Origin: Varanus komodoensis
Lineage: Eukaryota; Chordata; Lepidosauria; Squamata; Varanidae
Reading direction: 5' to 3'
Length of the DNA: 64,000 nt
Assembly: GCF_004798865.1 (NCBI RefSeq)
Contig: NW_025335438.1
Coordinates: forward strand, 11,249,043-11,313,042
Every line of letters begins with the position of its first letter. Within the stretch, counting starts at the first letter, position 1. The notes beneath the pieces were generated by a model that saw only the letters and a list, made by a program, of their open reading frames with translations, did no database searches and had not been told where the DNA came from. The position numbers and the translations under genes were made by a program. This document shows, in pieces, positions 35,885 through 46,677 of the stretch.

Positions 35885-36072
35885 TGTTATTCGTGAAGTT
35901 ATGCCCGACCCATCACAACCCCATGAACAACATTTCGCCAGGCTTTTCTGTCCTCCACCATCCCCCGGAGTCCCCCTAAACTCACACCGACGGCTTCAGT
36001 GACTCCATCTAGCCACCTCATCCTCTGCCGTCCCCTTCTCTTGCCGTCAATTGGTCCCAGCATAGATCCCAT
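35885..36072 (-). mobile_element. BovB (RTE) LINE 3' end fragment, reverse orientation
   Basis: 'GTTATTCGTGAAGTTATGCCCGACCC', 'TCCTCCACCATCCCCCGGAGTCC' and 'AGTGACTCCATCTAGCCACCTC' are the reverse complement of the BovB C-terminal and tail region seen at 11170-11310. The copy is severely 5'-truncated. Confidence 0.9.
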
Positions 36073-36678
36073 TATAGTAACCTTTGCTGTATCTCACTAT
36101 CCCTCCAGAATGCATTTATATACCTAGCAGAAGAAGTTAGGTGTTGCAAAAGAGCAAAAGTGCCAATACATCTTAATATTAATCTGATAGTCTTTGGACA
36201 TAAGTACGATCCTTGGATTTTCCTGTACTACGTATATTTAGGATAGAGGAGAATGCAGTTCTTCATCTTGATCTTTGTGCATCACACATATGGGTTCTGC
36301 ACATATGCATGGAGTCATTCAGGAAGATTCTATAGCTGATTAATTATTATTTTGTGCTGTGTGTGATTATAAACACCTTCCATTTGTATGACTGCCTATA
36401 GTTCATTTAGGAGTGCCTGACTGTGATGTAGGCAGAGCATGCAACTTTTCTTGCTTATGTCATGGTGCAGGTTGGCATGTGTTTGGGGATCCTAATCTAC
36501 CTATTGAATCAAGGTCTGTGGTGGTCAACCTCTTTTATCTTTGTTGGTGTCTTTAACAGTGTTTGTTTTTGGAAGCAGAACAGGTCAGTGTGCTTTGCAG
36601 TCTTCATCTGGATGCTGCAACTAGTATTGTGCCAGGCTAATTAGTTTTAATTCTGAATCACTGTCTCCTGTGTTTGCA

Positions 36679-36719
36679 GTGGATGGAAGTCCTTCCTGAA
36701 TCAGAAGAAAATCTACAGG
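36679..36719 (+). pseudogene. Possible short remnant of an upstream NCOA2 exon
   Basis: A 41-base segment lies between an acceptor-like TTTGCAG and a donor-like CAG|GTAAAT. It can be read MEVLPESEENLQ, which resembles either 'KPLPDSEEEG' or 'PVLPSSES..QDLQ' of NCOA2, both encoded upstream of PAS-B. Position and order fit, but it is too short to be sure and could be chance. Confidence 0.25.
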
Positions 36720-36961
36720 TAAATGCCCAGTTTTGCCAAAGCTGCCCCCCTTATTTTCTACTATGTTTGCTCTTTGGTCTTAATTTGCCAAACATTAGCT
36801 CTTTCTATAACACACCCTTGCTGATTTTGCAAAAGGAATAGCAGATTTTTCTTGCTTCTTAGGAAGACGATGTTAATGGACAGAGTCCAGGCTTTCATGT
36901 GAATATTCCTGCAGCAGTGTGGGTTCCTTACTAATATTTTCTTGTTTGTGCTTGCTTTCAG

Positions 36962-37109
36962 TGCTGAGGCAGGGACTAGCATTCAGTCCTGTCTATCGAT
37001 TTTCTTTGTCTGATGGCACTATAGTTGCTGCCCAAACGAAGAACAAGCTCATCCGTTCTCAGACTACTTGTGAACCTCAGCTTGTAATATCCTTGCATAT
37101 GCTTCACAG
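36962..37109 (+). pseudogene. NCOA2: NCOA2-like PAS-B exon, uninterrupted
   Basis: The acceptor is TGCTTGCTTTCAG| and the donor CACAG|GTAATT. The 148-base exon has an open frame that includes [34 protein letters not shown] and [13 protein letters not shown]. This is nearly identical to the end of the PAS-B region of human NCOA2 ([38 protein letters not shown]). NCOA1 and NCOA3 differ strongly here, which supports NCOA2. The exon phase matches the next piece at 43184. In the intact protein this region precedes the receptor-interaction domain of a nuclear coactivator. It is much better kept than the exons on either side. Confidence 0.95.
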
Positions 37110-38804
37110 GTAATTTATAAGAATTTGTTATCCTGAAAATATCATTTCCACTTTCTATGAAAAGCTGCAGAAAGAGTGCACAATCTTGCTTTGTTCTAAA
37201 CTGGCAGCCTATTTTAGGGTTAGAATTTTTATTTTAATAGATTCTGTTTTCTGAAGAAAAACAAATATGTCAGACTTCACTGATTTGGAAGCATATCCCA
37301 ACTGTATGAATGGAACTGTAACCCAACTAATTTGGGACTGCAACTAACTGCTGTTTTTTTCACTTTGAGATCTGTTTTCTATCCTGGCCATAAGTATTTA
37401 TCTTGAATGTGTAGTCTACATAAGATGAATTAATAATATTTCATATATGAAAGTCAGTATCTTTTCACCTTCCATGTACCAAAATTATTTCCATAAATGT
37501 TGGCTCTTTAGCTCTTACTCTTTCCTGTAACTTTGGGAAAGGGCAAGGGGAGCTATATTTTGGAAATCTGGAACAGTTAAGAGAACTGATAGGGCAATGC
37601 CAGCGCTGTCCAAAATGTGTAAACACTCATTGTAATTCCAGATACCTGTCTCCTGGAGAGTTAAAATGGCTTCACTCTTCCAAACAGAGAATCAGTATAT
37701 GGGAGACAATGACACATAGCATGTAGATAGGCTGAAATGGCTGATTTCTCCAAAACCTGCCACCTTCCTTGAGTTAAAACAAAAACTAAAGCAAAGTATT
37801 TGTGTTGTATAATTAAAAGTAATATTTGTCATTACTTTTAATGACAAAAATATTTAATCATTTAATGATTAAAAGTTATGTTTATGTCAGGGTTAATTTT
37901 ATGATCCACTTTTCTTCTAGTTCCCATGCCACATAATAGGGCAAAGTTTAAATGTTTCAGCTGCACAACTTAAAGCACAAACACTGCAAAGGAATGTCTA
38001 AACCAGTGCCAAAAGTTCTATTAAATATAGTTCATAAAGCGTTTTTCTTTCAGTATTCAATGTGGAAAATGGAGAAGAGGAAGAGTTGTTGTTATCTCCA
38101 CAGTGAATAGGCTTAAGAAAGAAACTGACTACGGGTGTTAACATTGCAACAGAGCAAGAGCCTTATGTGGGTGGGTGGGTGGGTGGGTGGAAGGAAGGAA
38201 GGAAGGCTGCATGAGAACTAAATTTGAATAGCCTTTGTTGTGCAGATACCGCTGGGTAAATGCAATTCCTTACATATTACAGACTACTGTTACCTTTTAG
38301 TTTTTCTATGCATGGTGATGAAAACCACTATCCAGGAAAGCTCTTTTGAGATATTTTGGACAGAAGTTCAGTGAGAAGGATCCTTTTTCTATTTTTGTCT
38401 TTTTGTGAGGGACAGTATCCTTGTATACATATTATATGAAGGAAACCTCTAGTTCAAAATATTTTCCAAAACGTTTTCAGTATTTGTTTCTGTAAGACTA
38501 CATATGCTATCGGTTCATTTCAAGTCTTGTGCAACAAGAACACTCAAGTCCTAGGTTGTAAACTGAGACTATTTGTAAATGCTAGAGCAAGATACATTCC
38601 TTCTCTATGGGACTCTTTCTGTCCTCTTGGCTAGGCCTCAAAGGACTGGAAGAAAGTACAGAGCAAAAAAAAGTATACTTATATAAAAGGTAAGATTTTA
38701 AATTTAACTGTGTTAGTCTCCATAACCCTACTAAGCTGATACTTAGTTGCAAACCCTCATTTTCATAACTTAGCATTTACTTTTAAGCTAGGCAGTATTT
38801 TTTC
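37110..38804. other. Intron of the NCOA2-like locus, first part
   Basis: Apart from the microsatellite at 38167-38205 no feature was recognised. A local AT-rich palindromic stretch near 37810-37870 ('AAAAGTAATATTTGTCATTACTTTTAATGA') could form a hairpin. Confidence 0.35.
38167..38205 (+). repeat. Compound (GGGT)n (GGAA)n microsatellite
   Basis: About six GGGT units are followed directly by about four GGAA units. Both are purine-rich on this strand, and the first part has potential to form G-quadruplex structures. Confidence 0.9.
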
Positions 38805-39345
38805 TTTCATAAAATCAAAGAATAGTAGATTTGGAAGGGCCATCAGGTTCAACCCCCTGCTCAATGCAGGACTTCAAATTAAACCATCCTTCTCAGACAA
38901 CTGTCCAGCTGCATCTTGAATACCTCTTGTATGAAAGAGCCCATCATCTCCCTAGGTAATTAGCTGCATTATCACATTGCTTTAACAGTCAGAAAGTTCT
39001 TCAGCTGGAGTGTAGCTCCTTGTAACTTGAGCCCATTATTCCATACCCTGCACTGTGGGATGATCCTGAAGAGATCCTGACCTCTGTGACAACCTTTCAA
39101 GTACTTGAAGAGTGTTGTTATATCTTCCCTCAGTCTTCTGTCAAGGCTAAACATGTCCATTTCTTTCCACCTCTCCTACAGGGTTTTGTTTCCAACCCTC
39201 TGATCATCTTTGTTGCCCTTTTCTGAACCCTTTCCTCTTTGCCTCCATCTTTCTTAAGCTGTGATGCCCAGATGAGGCCTAACCAGTGCTGAGTATAGGG
39301 GAACTAGAATATCATGCAATTTGGAAGTGCTACTTGTGTTAATAA
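38805..39345 (-). mobile_element. CR1 LINE 3' portion, reverse orientation
   Basis: The 3' end is at the left ('TTTGGAAGGGCCATCAGGTTCAACCCC' is the reversed CR1 terminus). The minus-strand frame at 38972-39160 includes 'RRLREDITTLFKYLKGCH', matching the C-terminal block of CR1 ORF2 ('RRLRGDMLATYKYVRGCH' in the copy at 30807). It is diverged and truncated. An (AATA)n run follows at 39354-39384. Confidence 0.85.
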
Positions 39346-39784
39346 ACAGAAAAAATAATAAATAAATAAATAAATAAATATAGCCCAAAATAGCATTTGC
39401 CTTTTTTTGCAACCACGTCACCTCGTTGACTCATTCAGCTTGTGAACTACAACAATTCCAAGATCATTCTCACCTGCAGTATTGCTGAGCCAACTGTCTT
39501 CCATCTTGTAACAATTCGTATGGTTTATTCTTCCTAGATGCAGAACATTAGTGCCTTGCCATTTTCTCCATCCTCAGCAAAATGATAAGACCAACATCTA
39601 GCATATTGGAGGCATTTCCACATTGCAAGTTCTACTGAGGAAAAACTCAAATACTGTCAAATGAATTATGCATTTTCAAATACTATAAGGATGACAAAAC
39701 ATATTCTTGTACCATGTAAGTGTCCTGCAGACTTAAAATATCCTTTATGAATTGATATGAATGTGCATAGTGATGAATATGCAA

Positions 39785-40168
39785 CTAGCTTTTCTCAATG
39801 TTTTCATTCCAGAAGTCCTCTTTCTGTTCCTTCCGTAACACCAACATCATCACAAAGAGTTTCCCTATCAGCAACAGCTTCTCAAGTAAATGAAGATTGA
39901 AAACAACTGCATCCAAAGAAATAGTTAATAACTTCATTTGTAGATAAGATGACAGCTGAAGATCAGGAGAAAAGTAACCAAGATCTTGCATATGCAGTAT
40001 GATCTTCTGAACTCCACTATCAATAGCAGAAAATGCATATTGGTAGGAACCTATTAAATTACTATCATAAAGTTCGCCCAGCATACATTCTTTGAGCAAA
40101 CCTCTTTTACAGGCAGAATATGAACCTATAATAGAATCTGTACGGGGGAAAATCAACAAAGTACTGAT
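39785..40168 (-). other. Unrecognised open frame inside the intron
   Basis: The minus strand is open for about 127 codons between stop codons, containing 'GSYSACKRGLLKECML', 'SYQYAFSAIDSGVQ', 'LHMQDLGYFSPDLQLSSYL' and a leucine-rich C-terminal part, then a stop at its 3' end. There is no in-frame ATG near its start. An acceptor-like pyrimidine tract and CAG (AATCAG|TACTTTG) lie just upstream on that strand. Composition looks more like real coding sequence than the surrounding intron. I do not recognise the protein. It may be a captured exon, a fragment of a processed copy or an old element. Confidence 0.3.
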
Positions 40169-42734
40169 TCAGCACTTAAAGGTTGATGGAAGGAAGGAAG
40201 AACCATAAACTTCATGGTAACAATACCAACTTTTTTACAAAAATGTTGAAAAGGGAGGGAAGGGATATACTGCAGAATATATCAGTTGTTGAATATGTGC
40301 AGTCCTACAGAAAATGTTGAATAGTAAAGCATTTGCTCTGCTGACTGACAGTACAAGTAATATGAAAACAGCATGGGGAAGCATTGAGATGAAGTATCTA
40401 CATATTAGTGCAATTGGCTAAACCTGCTTTTTAATGGCATCGTGAAACTGGACACCCTGGAAAAGATCTATGGACAAGCAAAAGAAGTTAGAAAGTATGT
40501 ACAATCTACTTAAATCATATCTTCAGTCTTCAAATAAAGTAAGAGGAAAAATGCAAAGAAAAAAATAGTGACACTGAAGCTTTGTAGTAAAACACAGCAG
40601 GCTGAAGTTTTAAATATGGGATCTCCTTTGAAAATTAGTGCTTTATATTTGCTTAACAATGTGAAAGAGAAGCTAGGGGCAACATAATTTTCTTTGTTTT
40701 ACTAATATTGATGGTTTCCTCTGTGTTTTGCCTGGTCCTCATGAACTGGAAAATCCAAAGAGGTTCCTTACAGTTCAGGACACAAACAAAATAAATAAAA
40801 AATTAAGAGTAAATTCAATTTTAATTATTATCCAAATAAACTCTGCTTTTAATATGCCAAGCTTGATAATTTTATGCCATCTAAATTGTACTTTTATGTT
40901 TCTAAGTAACAAAGTTACTTCTGATCTGTAAAAGGTGCTAATATCACATTTTGTTGTTTTGAAAATAATAAATTTTATTTAATTTATTAGTTTGGAGAGT
41001 GAAAAAGTCTTTAAAAATCCCAGGAAAAGACAGTTTTTCCCATAGCTTCAAATTTTACATTTCCCATCTCTACTACTTTTTCCCTATCTGTCTCTCATAT
41101 ACATGCTTCAATTTGTCTTCACAAACAAACTCCCTCTCTTGCTTGTCTGACATCATTCTGAACTTGTTTGCAGTTCTGGGGGAGGTGGGGGGCTCCCATA
41201 TTTCTAATAGGGTTCAATGAATATTTAAAATGGGGGGACTGTTTCTGAGGTAACATTAAAAACACTTTTTCACTGGGAGGCTTGTTGTCAAACATGAAAG
41301 CAGTTTACAGGGCTGTAAAAGTTGTTTTCATATGCATTTTAAGCATCAGCAAACGTCTATTTGCTTTTTCAGGGAAGAATATAGATTTATCTGACTCTCA
41401 CATTTAAAATAGTAGATGTTTCCTCTGCTGTTGAAAGAAATGCATAACGAATAGTGAGATATTATTTTGAAAACATATTGTCAGTCTAGTCTTTCTTATG
41501 AATGCAATATTACAAACTATTGAGGCAGAATTGAAGTAGATATGAACATGGGTTTCATTTGCACTTGGAGAATCATTGGCATTCTTGTGAAGCTCAATGA
41601 GCAGGTTTGCATGCCACATCAATCCACTTGGCAATAAAACCACTGTGGGTTTGTTGTTGTTCCATGGTGTGCCTCACAGATGATCAGACACACCTGTAGA
41701 TTGTCATGCCCTGCCTTCTCCTTCAGTCCAGCAGCATCCCAGGGGACTTTGCGGCTCAGGCTCAAGTGAGGAGCTATTTTGCTTCTCTGTAGCTTTTCCC
41801 CTTTTTTCCTCTTTTTTGGTCTGGACATTGTTTTTCAGTCTGTTTTGATAGCTACTGCCCCTCGAAAGTTCCCAAGAAGCCAATTGGAAGGGCTGTCTGT
41901 GGTTTCCTATGTTTAGTTTTTCTTTGTGCATAAATTTCATTTTAAAAAGCTGGAACTGCATAATTCTGGATATGCAATTCTGTGTGTTTCCACTGGTGTG
42001 AAAATGGGAAGTCTTGTTTTTTGTTTTTAAAGCCCTTTTAAAAAGCAATTATATTTCAAAACTCCTGGTTCCAATAAAAGGAGGTGGGTTGCATTTTCCC
42101 TGCTTCCTAAACACCTGGAGCTTCTGGAAATGGTGGAAAAGTTTGAGGTGCTGAAAGCTTATCAGGGAAGCACAAGCAATCTTGAAGATCCCAATGCCAA
42201 GGTAGGATAAATTTCTGCACCTACTTTTCATAAGCAAAGAATGTTTCCAGATAGTTTGAAGTGCTTGATCCTGCCTAATGTTGGAAAGAAAGCAGGATCA
42301 GGCCTGCTTAGAATCTGGATGGGATACTTGAGTCTTGCATTGAGCCTTCTAGACCTCTTACAACAAACTAGCAAGCCAACTTGAAGCCTATCTTGGTTGG
42401 TTCCATTTTTAGCAGTAGAAACCTCCCAGGGCATTGTTGAAATGAAGCTTTCTATTTTCAGTTTGGAAATGCAGATATCTACACTCCTGAAATTATGCAG
42501 TTCTGGCAAACCATTTGTTAAAGAAGGAAATTAATTTGGGGTTCATAAAAAACAGGGCAGTAAACCACTAGGATCCTCTCCAATGTGATGCTTGGGCACA
42601 ATCATAGTTGTTCTAACATGCCCTAGGGCATCAGTGGAGTTGTTGGCATTGGCTGTGGCTTGGGGGAGGTTGATAAAATCTTTGTCAAAAAGGCAATTAA
42701 GTGCCCCCCCCTTTTATTTGTTTCTCTTTTTTAA
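40169..42734. other. Intron of the NCOA2-like locus, second part
   Basis: No exon or named repeat was recognised. Short minus-strand frames at 41404-42509 have no family resemblance. Confidence 0.3.
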
Positions 42735-43030
42735 CTTTATTTACTTACTTACTTACTTTCTTACTCCATTTATACCTGCAGCAGGTCTCAAGAAAGCTCA
42801 CAGAACAATAATAGCACATTAAAATAGCATGTACAGAAATAAAATTCCAATATAAAAAACCCAATAACCCTTAAAATACTGGGAAAATAAAAAGGGTTTG
42901 GCCTGGCACCAAAAAGAATAAAGCATGGCATCAGGCACACCTCTCTGAGAAACAGATTCCAGAGACAGGGTGCTACCGCAGAAAAGGCCCTTTCTCTGGG
43001 TAGCCACACTTCTAACCTTCTTCAAGGACC
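42735..43030 (-). mobile_element. L2-group LINE 3' end fragment
   Basis: A TTAC-rich start and 'TATACCTGCAGCAGGTCTCAAGAAAGC' lead into the reversed coding end, read on the minus strand as 'RAFSAVAPCLWNLFLREV' (compare 'RAFSVVAPHLWNVLPREV' in the copy at 16990). It lies about 150 bp upstream of the next NCOA2-like exon. Confidence 0.8.
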
Positions 43031-43183
43031 TCAGTAGAAGATCCTAAATATAAATGTTATTACACATTCAAGGATTAGAAATAGTAAGTACTATGCTTAT
43101 TTTGTTTATTGTAATTGAACTTAAATATTTCAATGTCCTTTATTAAGTGCATGTGTATGTGGTGATGTTTTTTAATATCACAG

Positions 43184-43385
43184 GGAACAAAATCTCTGTG
43201 CAATGAACCATGAATTAACTGGACAAACAGTGGGAAAGCCATTGAACCCAATTAGCTCCAGCAGCCTGACCATCAGGCCATGTGCAGTAAGAATCCAGAT
43301 TGGGATATGACCATCAGTAGCAATATGAATTTTGCTATAAATGGCCCAAAGGAACAAATGGGCATGCCAGTGAGAGCCTGCCACT
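43184..43385 (+). pseudogene. NCOA2: NCOA2-like large exon, part 1 (frameshifted)
   Basis: The acceptor is TTTAATATCACAG|. The frame continues from the PAS-B exon as [19 protein letters not shown] and then PLNPISSS (human [27 protein letters not shown]). One base is missing near 43265-43272, after which the next frame carries [29 protein letters not shown] and MPV (human [32 protein letters not shown]). The similarity stops at the SINE insertion. This part of NCOA2 links the PAS region to the receptor-interaction motifs. The frameshift would end translation shortly downstream. Confidence 0.93.
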
Positions 43386-43628
43386 GAGAGCCAGTGTGGC
43401 ATAGTGGTTAAGAGCATGGGACTGGGACTCAGACGACCCGGGTTCTAGTCCCCGCTCAGCCCTGGAGCCAACTGGGTGACTTTGGGCCAGTCACAGACTC
43501 TCAGCCCAACCTACCTCACAGGGTGGTTGTTGTGGGGATAAGATGGAGGAGGAGATGTAAGCTGCCTTGAGCCCTTTGTAGGAAAAAGGCAGGATATAAA
43601 CCAAAAAATAAATAAATAAATAAAAATA
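43386..43628 (+). repeat. tRNA-derived SINE inserted in the NCOA2-like exon
   Basis: This is the best-preserved SINE of its kind in the window. It has an A-box-like TGGCATAGTGGTTAAGAGCA, a B-box-like GGGTTCTAGTCC, a MIR-like body (TGACTTTGGGCCAGTCAC, TGTAAGCTGCCTTGAG) and an (AAAT)n tail. It separates exon homology ending near MPV from homology resuming at FGGSGG. Confidence 0.9.
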
Positions 43629-43711
43629 TTTGGTGGTTCAGGTGGGATGAACCATGTGTTAAGCATACAAGCATGTACGCCTCATAGTGGTAACTATACA
43701 CCAAAAATGAA
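43629..43711 (+). pseudogene. NCOA2: NCOA2-like large exon, part 2
   Basis: Immediately after the SINE tail the sequence resumes as FGGSGGMNHV, followed by diverged codons matching 'GMQATTPQGSNYALKMN' (here about SIQACTPHSGNYTPKMN). The join to part 1 is where human NCOA2 has 'MPMGRFGGSGGMNH', so the SINE sits inside the exon. The segment ends where BovB begins. Confidence 0.9.
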
Positions 43712-45452
43712 TGTTATGTTATGTCACAAAGCCATGCCTGACTCCATGGATGACATTCCTCCAGGCTCTCCTGTCTTCCACCATCCCCTAGAGTCCACCT
43801 AATCTCACAGCAACTGCTTCAGTGACTCCATCTATCCACCTCATTCTCTGCCTTCCCCTTCTTCTTTTGGCATCTATTGTTCTCAGCATTAGGCTCTTCT
43901 CCAGGGAGTCTTTCCTTCTCATTAGGTGGCCAAAGTATTTGAGTTTCATCTTCACTATCTGGCCTTCTAAAGAGCAGTCAGGGTTGATCTCCTCTAGGAC
44001 TGACCAGTTTGATCGCCTTGCTGTCCAAGGGCCTTGCAAGAGTCTCCTCCAGCACCACAATTCAAAGGCCTCGGTTCTTCAGCACTCAGCCTTCCTTATA
44101 GTCCATCTTTCACAGCCATACATTGCAACTGGGAATACCATAGCCTTTACTATATGAACTTTTATTGGCAGGGTGATGTCTCTGCTTTTTAGTATGCTGT
44201 CTAGATTTGTCATAGCTTTCCTCCCCAGGAGCAAGCGTCTTTTATTTCTTGTCTGCAGTCCCCATCTATGGTGATCTTGGAGCCCAGGAAAATAAAATCT
44301 GTCACTACCTCCATTTCTTCCCCATCTATTTGCCAGGGAGTGATAGGACCAGATGCCATGATATTAGTTTTCTTAATGTTGAGTGTACTCTCCTCTTTCA
44401 CCCACATCAAGAGGCTCTTTAGTTCCTCTTCACTTTCTGCCATTAGAGTGATATCATCTGCTTATCTTAGGCTGTTGATATTTCTCTTAATTCCAGCTTG
44501 TGATTCATCTAGCCCAGCCTCTCTCATGATGTGCTCTGCATATAAGTTAAATAGGCAGAGCGACAATATACAGCCTTGCCGTACTCCTTTCCCAATTTTT
44601 AACCAATCAGTAGTTCTATATCCAGTTCTCACTGTTGCTTCTTTACCTGCATACAGGTTCTCAAGAGACAAATAAAATGGTCTGGTATTCCCATCTCTTT
44701 AAGAACTTTCCACAATTTGTTGTGATCCACACAATCAAAGGCTTTAGCATAGTCAATGAAGCAGAAGTAGATGTTTTTCTGGAACTCCCTAGCTTTCTCC
44801 ATGATCCAGCATATGTTGGCAATTTGATCTCTAGTTCCTCTACCTCTTGGAAATCCTGCCTGTACTTCTGGTAGTTCTCGGTCCACATACTGCTGGAGCC
44901 TAGCTTGTAGGATTTTGAGCATAACTTTGCTAGCATGTGAAATGAGTGCAATGATGTGGTAGTTTGAACATTCTTTGGCATTGCCCTTCTTTGGGATCAG
45001 AATGTAAACTGACCTTTTCCAATCCTGTGGCCACTGTTGAATTTTCCAAATTTGCTGGCATATTGAGTGTAGCACTTTAAGCGCATTGTCTTTTAGGATT
45101 TTGAATAGCTCAGCTGGAATATTGTCACCTCCACTAGCTTTGTTGTTGCTCAGACTTCCTAAGGCCCATTTGACTTCACATTCCAGGATGTCTGGCTCAA
45201 GGTCAGTGACCACCCCATTGTGGTTATCAGGGACGTTAAGCTCTTCCTTGTATAGTTCCTCTGTGTAATCTTGCCACCTCTTCTTAATCTCTTCTGCCTC
45301 TGTTAGGTCCCTGCCATTTTGGTCCTTTATCATGCCCATCTTTGCATGAAACATTCCCTTCATATCTCCAATTTTCTTGAAGAGATCTCTGGTCCTTCCT
45401 GTTCTATTGTTTTCTTCTTTTTCTTTGCACTGTTCATTTAAGAAGTCCTCAG
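43712..45452 (-). mobile_element. BovB (RTE) LINE inserted in the NCOA2-like exon
   Basis: This is the longest BovB copy here. Minus-strand frames give the region before RT and RT blocks 'LEPDILECEVKWALGSLSN', 'NIPAELFKILKDNALKVLH', 'DWKRSVYILIPKKGNAKE' (44629-45363). The remainder of RT follows, with the catalytic YADD now reading stop-ADD near 44465, and then the C-terminal blocks (43788-44443). The 3' end is at 43712 ('GACATAACATAAC' on the minus strand). It is 5'-truncated, with its 5' edge abutting exon homology at about 45453. About 95 bases of exon expected between its two flanks are missing. Confidence 0.95.
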
Positions 45453-45648
45453 AGAGGTCCTAGATCCCACCTAGTCAGTTTTCTCCTGCAGGAAACTTGC
45501 ATTCACCTGTTGGGGTTTGGAGCACCAGAAATATAATTGTGCCACCAGCTCCCTCAATGCACTTCTGATTCCCAAGGAGGAATTTCTGGATTCCCCTATA
45601 AACATGACTGTGTTCCTCAGGTAAGCAAAATGGGAAACCTGGACAAGA
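45453..45648 (+). pseudogene. NCOA2: NCOA2-like large exon, part 3
   Basis: After BovB the NCOA2 exon resumes: 'GATCCCACCTAGTCAG' (human 'AATCCCACCCAGTCAG'), then QFSPAGNLHSPVGVW (human QFSPAGSLHSPVGVC), 'APSMHF' (human 'SSLNALQ') and finally a block matching 'LSKMGSLDSK' as 'AAGCAAAATGGGAAACCTGGACAAG'. An internal deletion removes sequence between the last two. Homology stops at a short CA repeat (about 45645-45660). The receptor-interaction LXXLL motifs, which lie further on in NCOA2, were not found. Confidence 0.88.
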
Positions 45649-45660
45649 CACACACACACA

Positions 45661-46677
45661 GGGTAGGAGGGAGGGAGGAAGATTGTAGCTCTCAGAAAAT
45701 GCTAGAGTTGGACTCTTCATGGAAACTGACCCCCACTCCTTCCCCAAACAAAGGAATTTGATGTGGGATAGCAACTCCATGTAGTATTTGTAAGAAACAA
45801 TCAAGAGAATTCATTTCTCAGGAGTTACCAATTGAATCTGATTGATCTAGTGGCCTGTTCACATAGTTCATTCTACAGCAGTGAATGAGAGTATCATCAA
45901 AATAAATGTAAACTTTTAAGTGTTTCTGCTTGTGCACATACAGAACACCTGACTTTGATTACCTGCTTTAGTCAATTTTGAAAATGCACATATACAGTAG
46001 CATTACTAAAGTAAATAAAACATTCTGTGCTTAAACTCTGAATCATGCCCTATTTTTGTAACTTGCTTTTGGCAAGGTACTGAGCTTGATTAAAACACTA
46101 ACCTTGAGCATGCACTTTATGAAGCACTAATTAAAATTTCTCCCACTGAAATGAGAAATGAATGTGAAACTGTATCTTATGCATATAACCACTGGCCTCA
46201 TTTTCCTTAATCCCCTTTTCCTCTCTTCTAAGAAGTACATCATAAGAATCAGACAACAGAACTCTCAGGAGAAAAACTTAGAAATGCAAGCAAGAAAAGA
46301 ATGATAAGAATAACCAATCTTCCTGACTCCTCACACTGGTTAGCAGTGCTGCAAAGTAGTAAACAAAACAGTAAACAAGTGTAGAAGAAACAATATGGGC
46401 ATTCTTTGTATTTTCATTAGCTAATTAATTTATAGGTTGATGACATATCTGGCTAGTAAAGCCTTTGTTCACAAATTCTGATGCCCTACCTGTGCATTGA
46501 CAACCATTCCTTTGGTAACATACAAAAATGATTTAATTCTATCTAGTGAATTGTCATTCTACACTAAGATGGTCACTTGTTCATTTCTTCTTAAACCGAC
46601 CAAAACACATTTTGTTTTTTGCATTTTGTCCAGTCATTGTTAGGCAATTGACTTCCTAATTCTGCTATATTTAAATG
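45661..46677. other. Unassigned DNA downstream of the NCOA2-like exon
   Basis: A short GGGA-rich stretch follows the CA repeat. No further NCOA2 coding homology was recognised in this stretch or later in the window. Confidence 0.4.

Noticed and set aside
43386-43628. Functional tRNA gene
   Set aside because: The A and B boxes are present, but the body continues into a MIR-like region and an (AAAT)n tail. It is a SINE inside exon homology. The same applies to 63385-63575.
36962-45648. Assignment to NCOA1 or NCOA3
   Set aside because: As recalled, NCOA1 and NCOA3 differ strongly over the PAS-B end and the following exon (for example NCOA1 has SYRFILNDGTML), whereas the match to NCOA2 runs through both exons.
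19964-45648. Processed (retrotransposed) pseudogene of NCOA2
   Set aside because: The exon pieces are separated by kilobases and each is bordered by splice signals. No poly(A) tail or direct repeats surround them.
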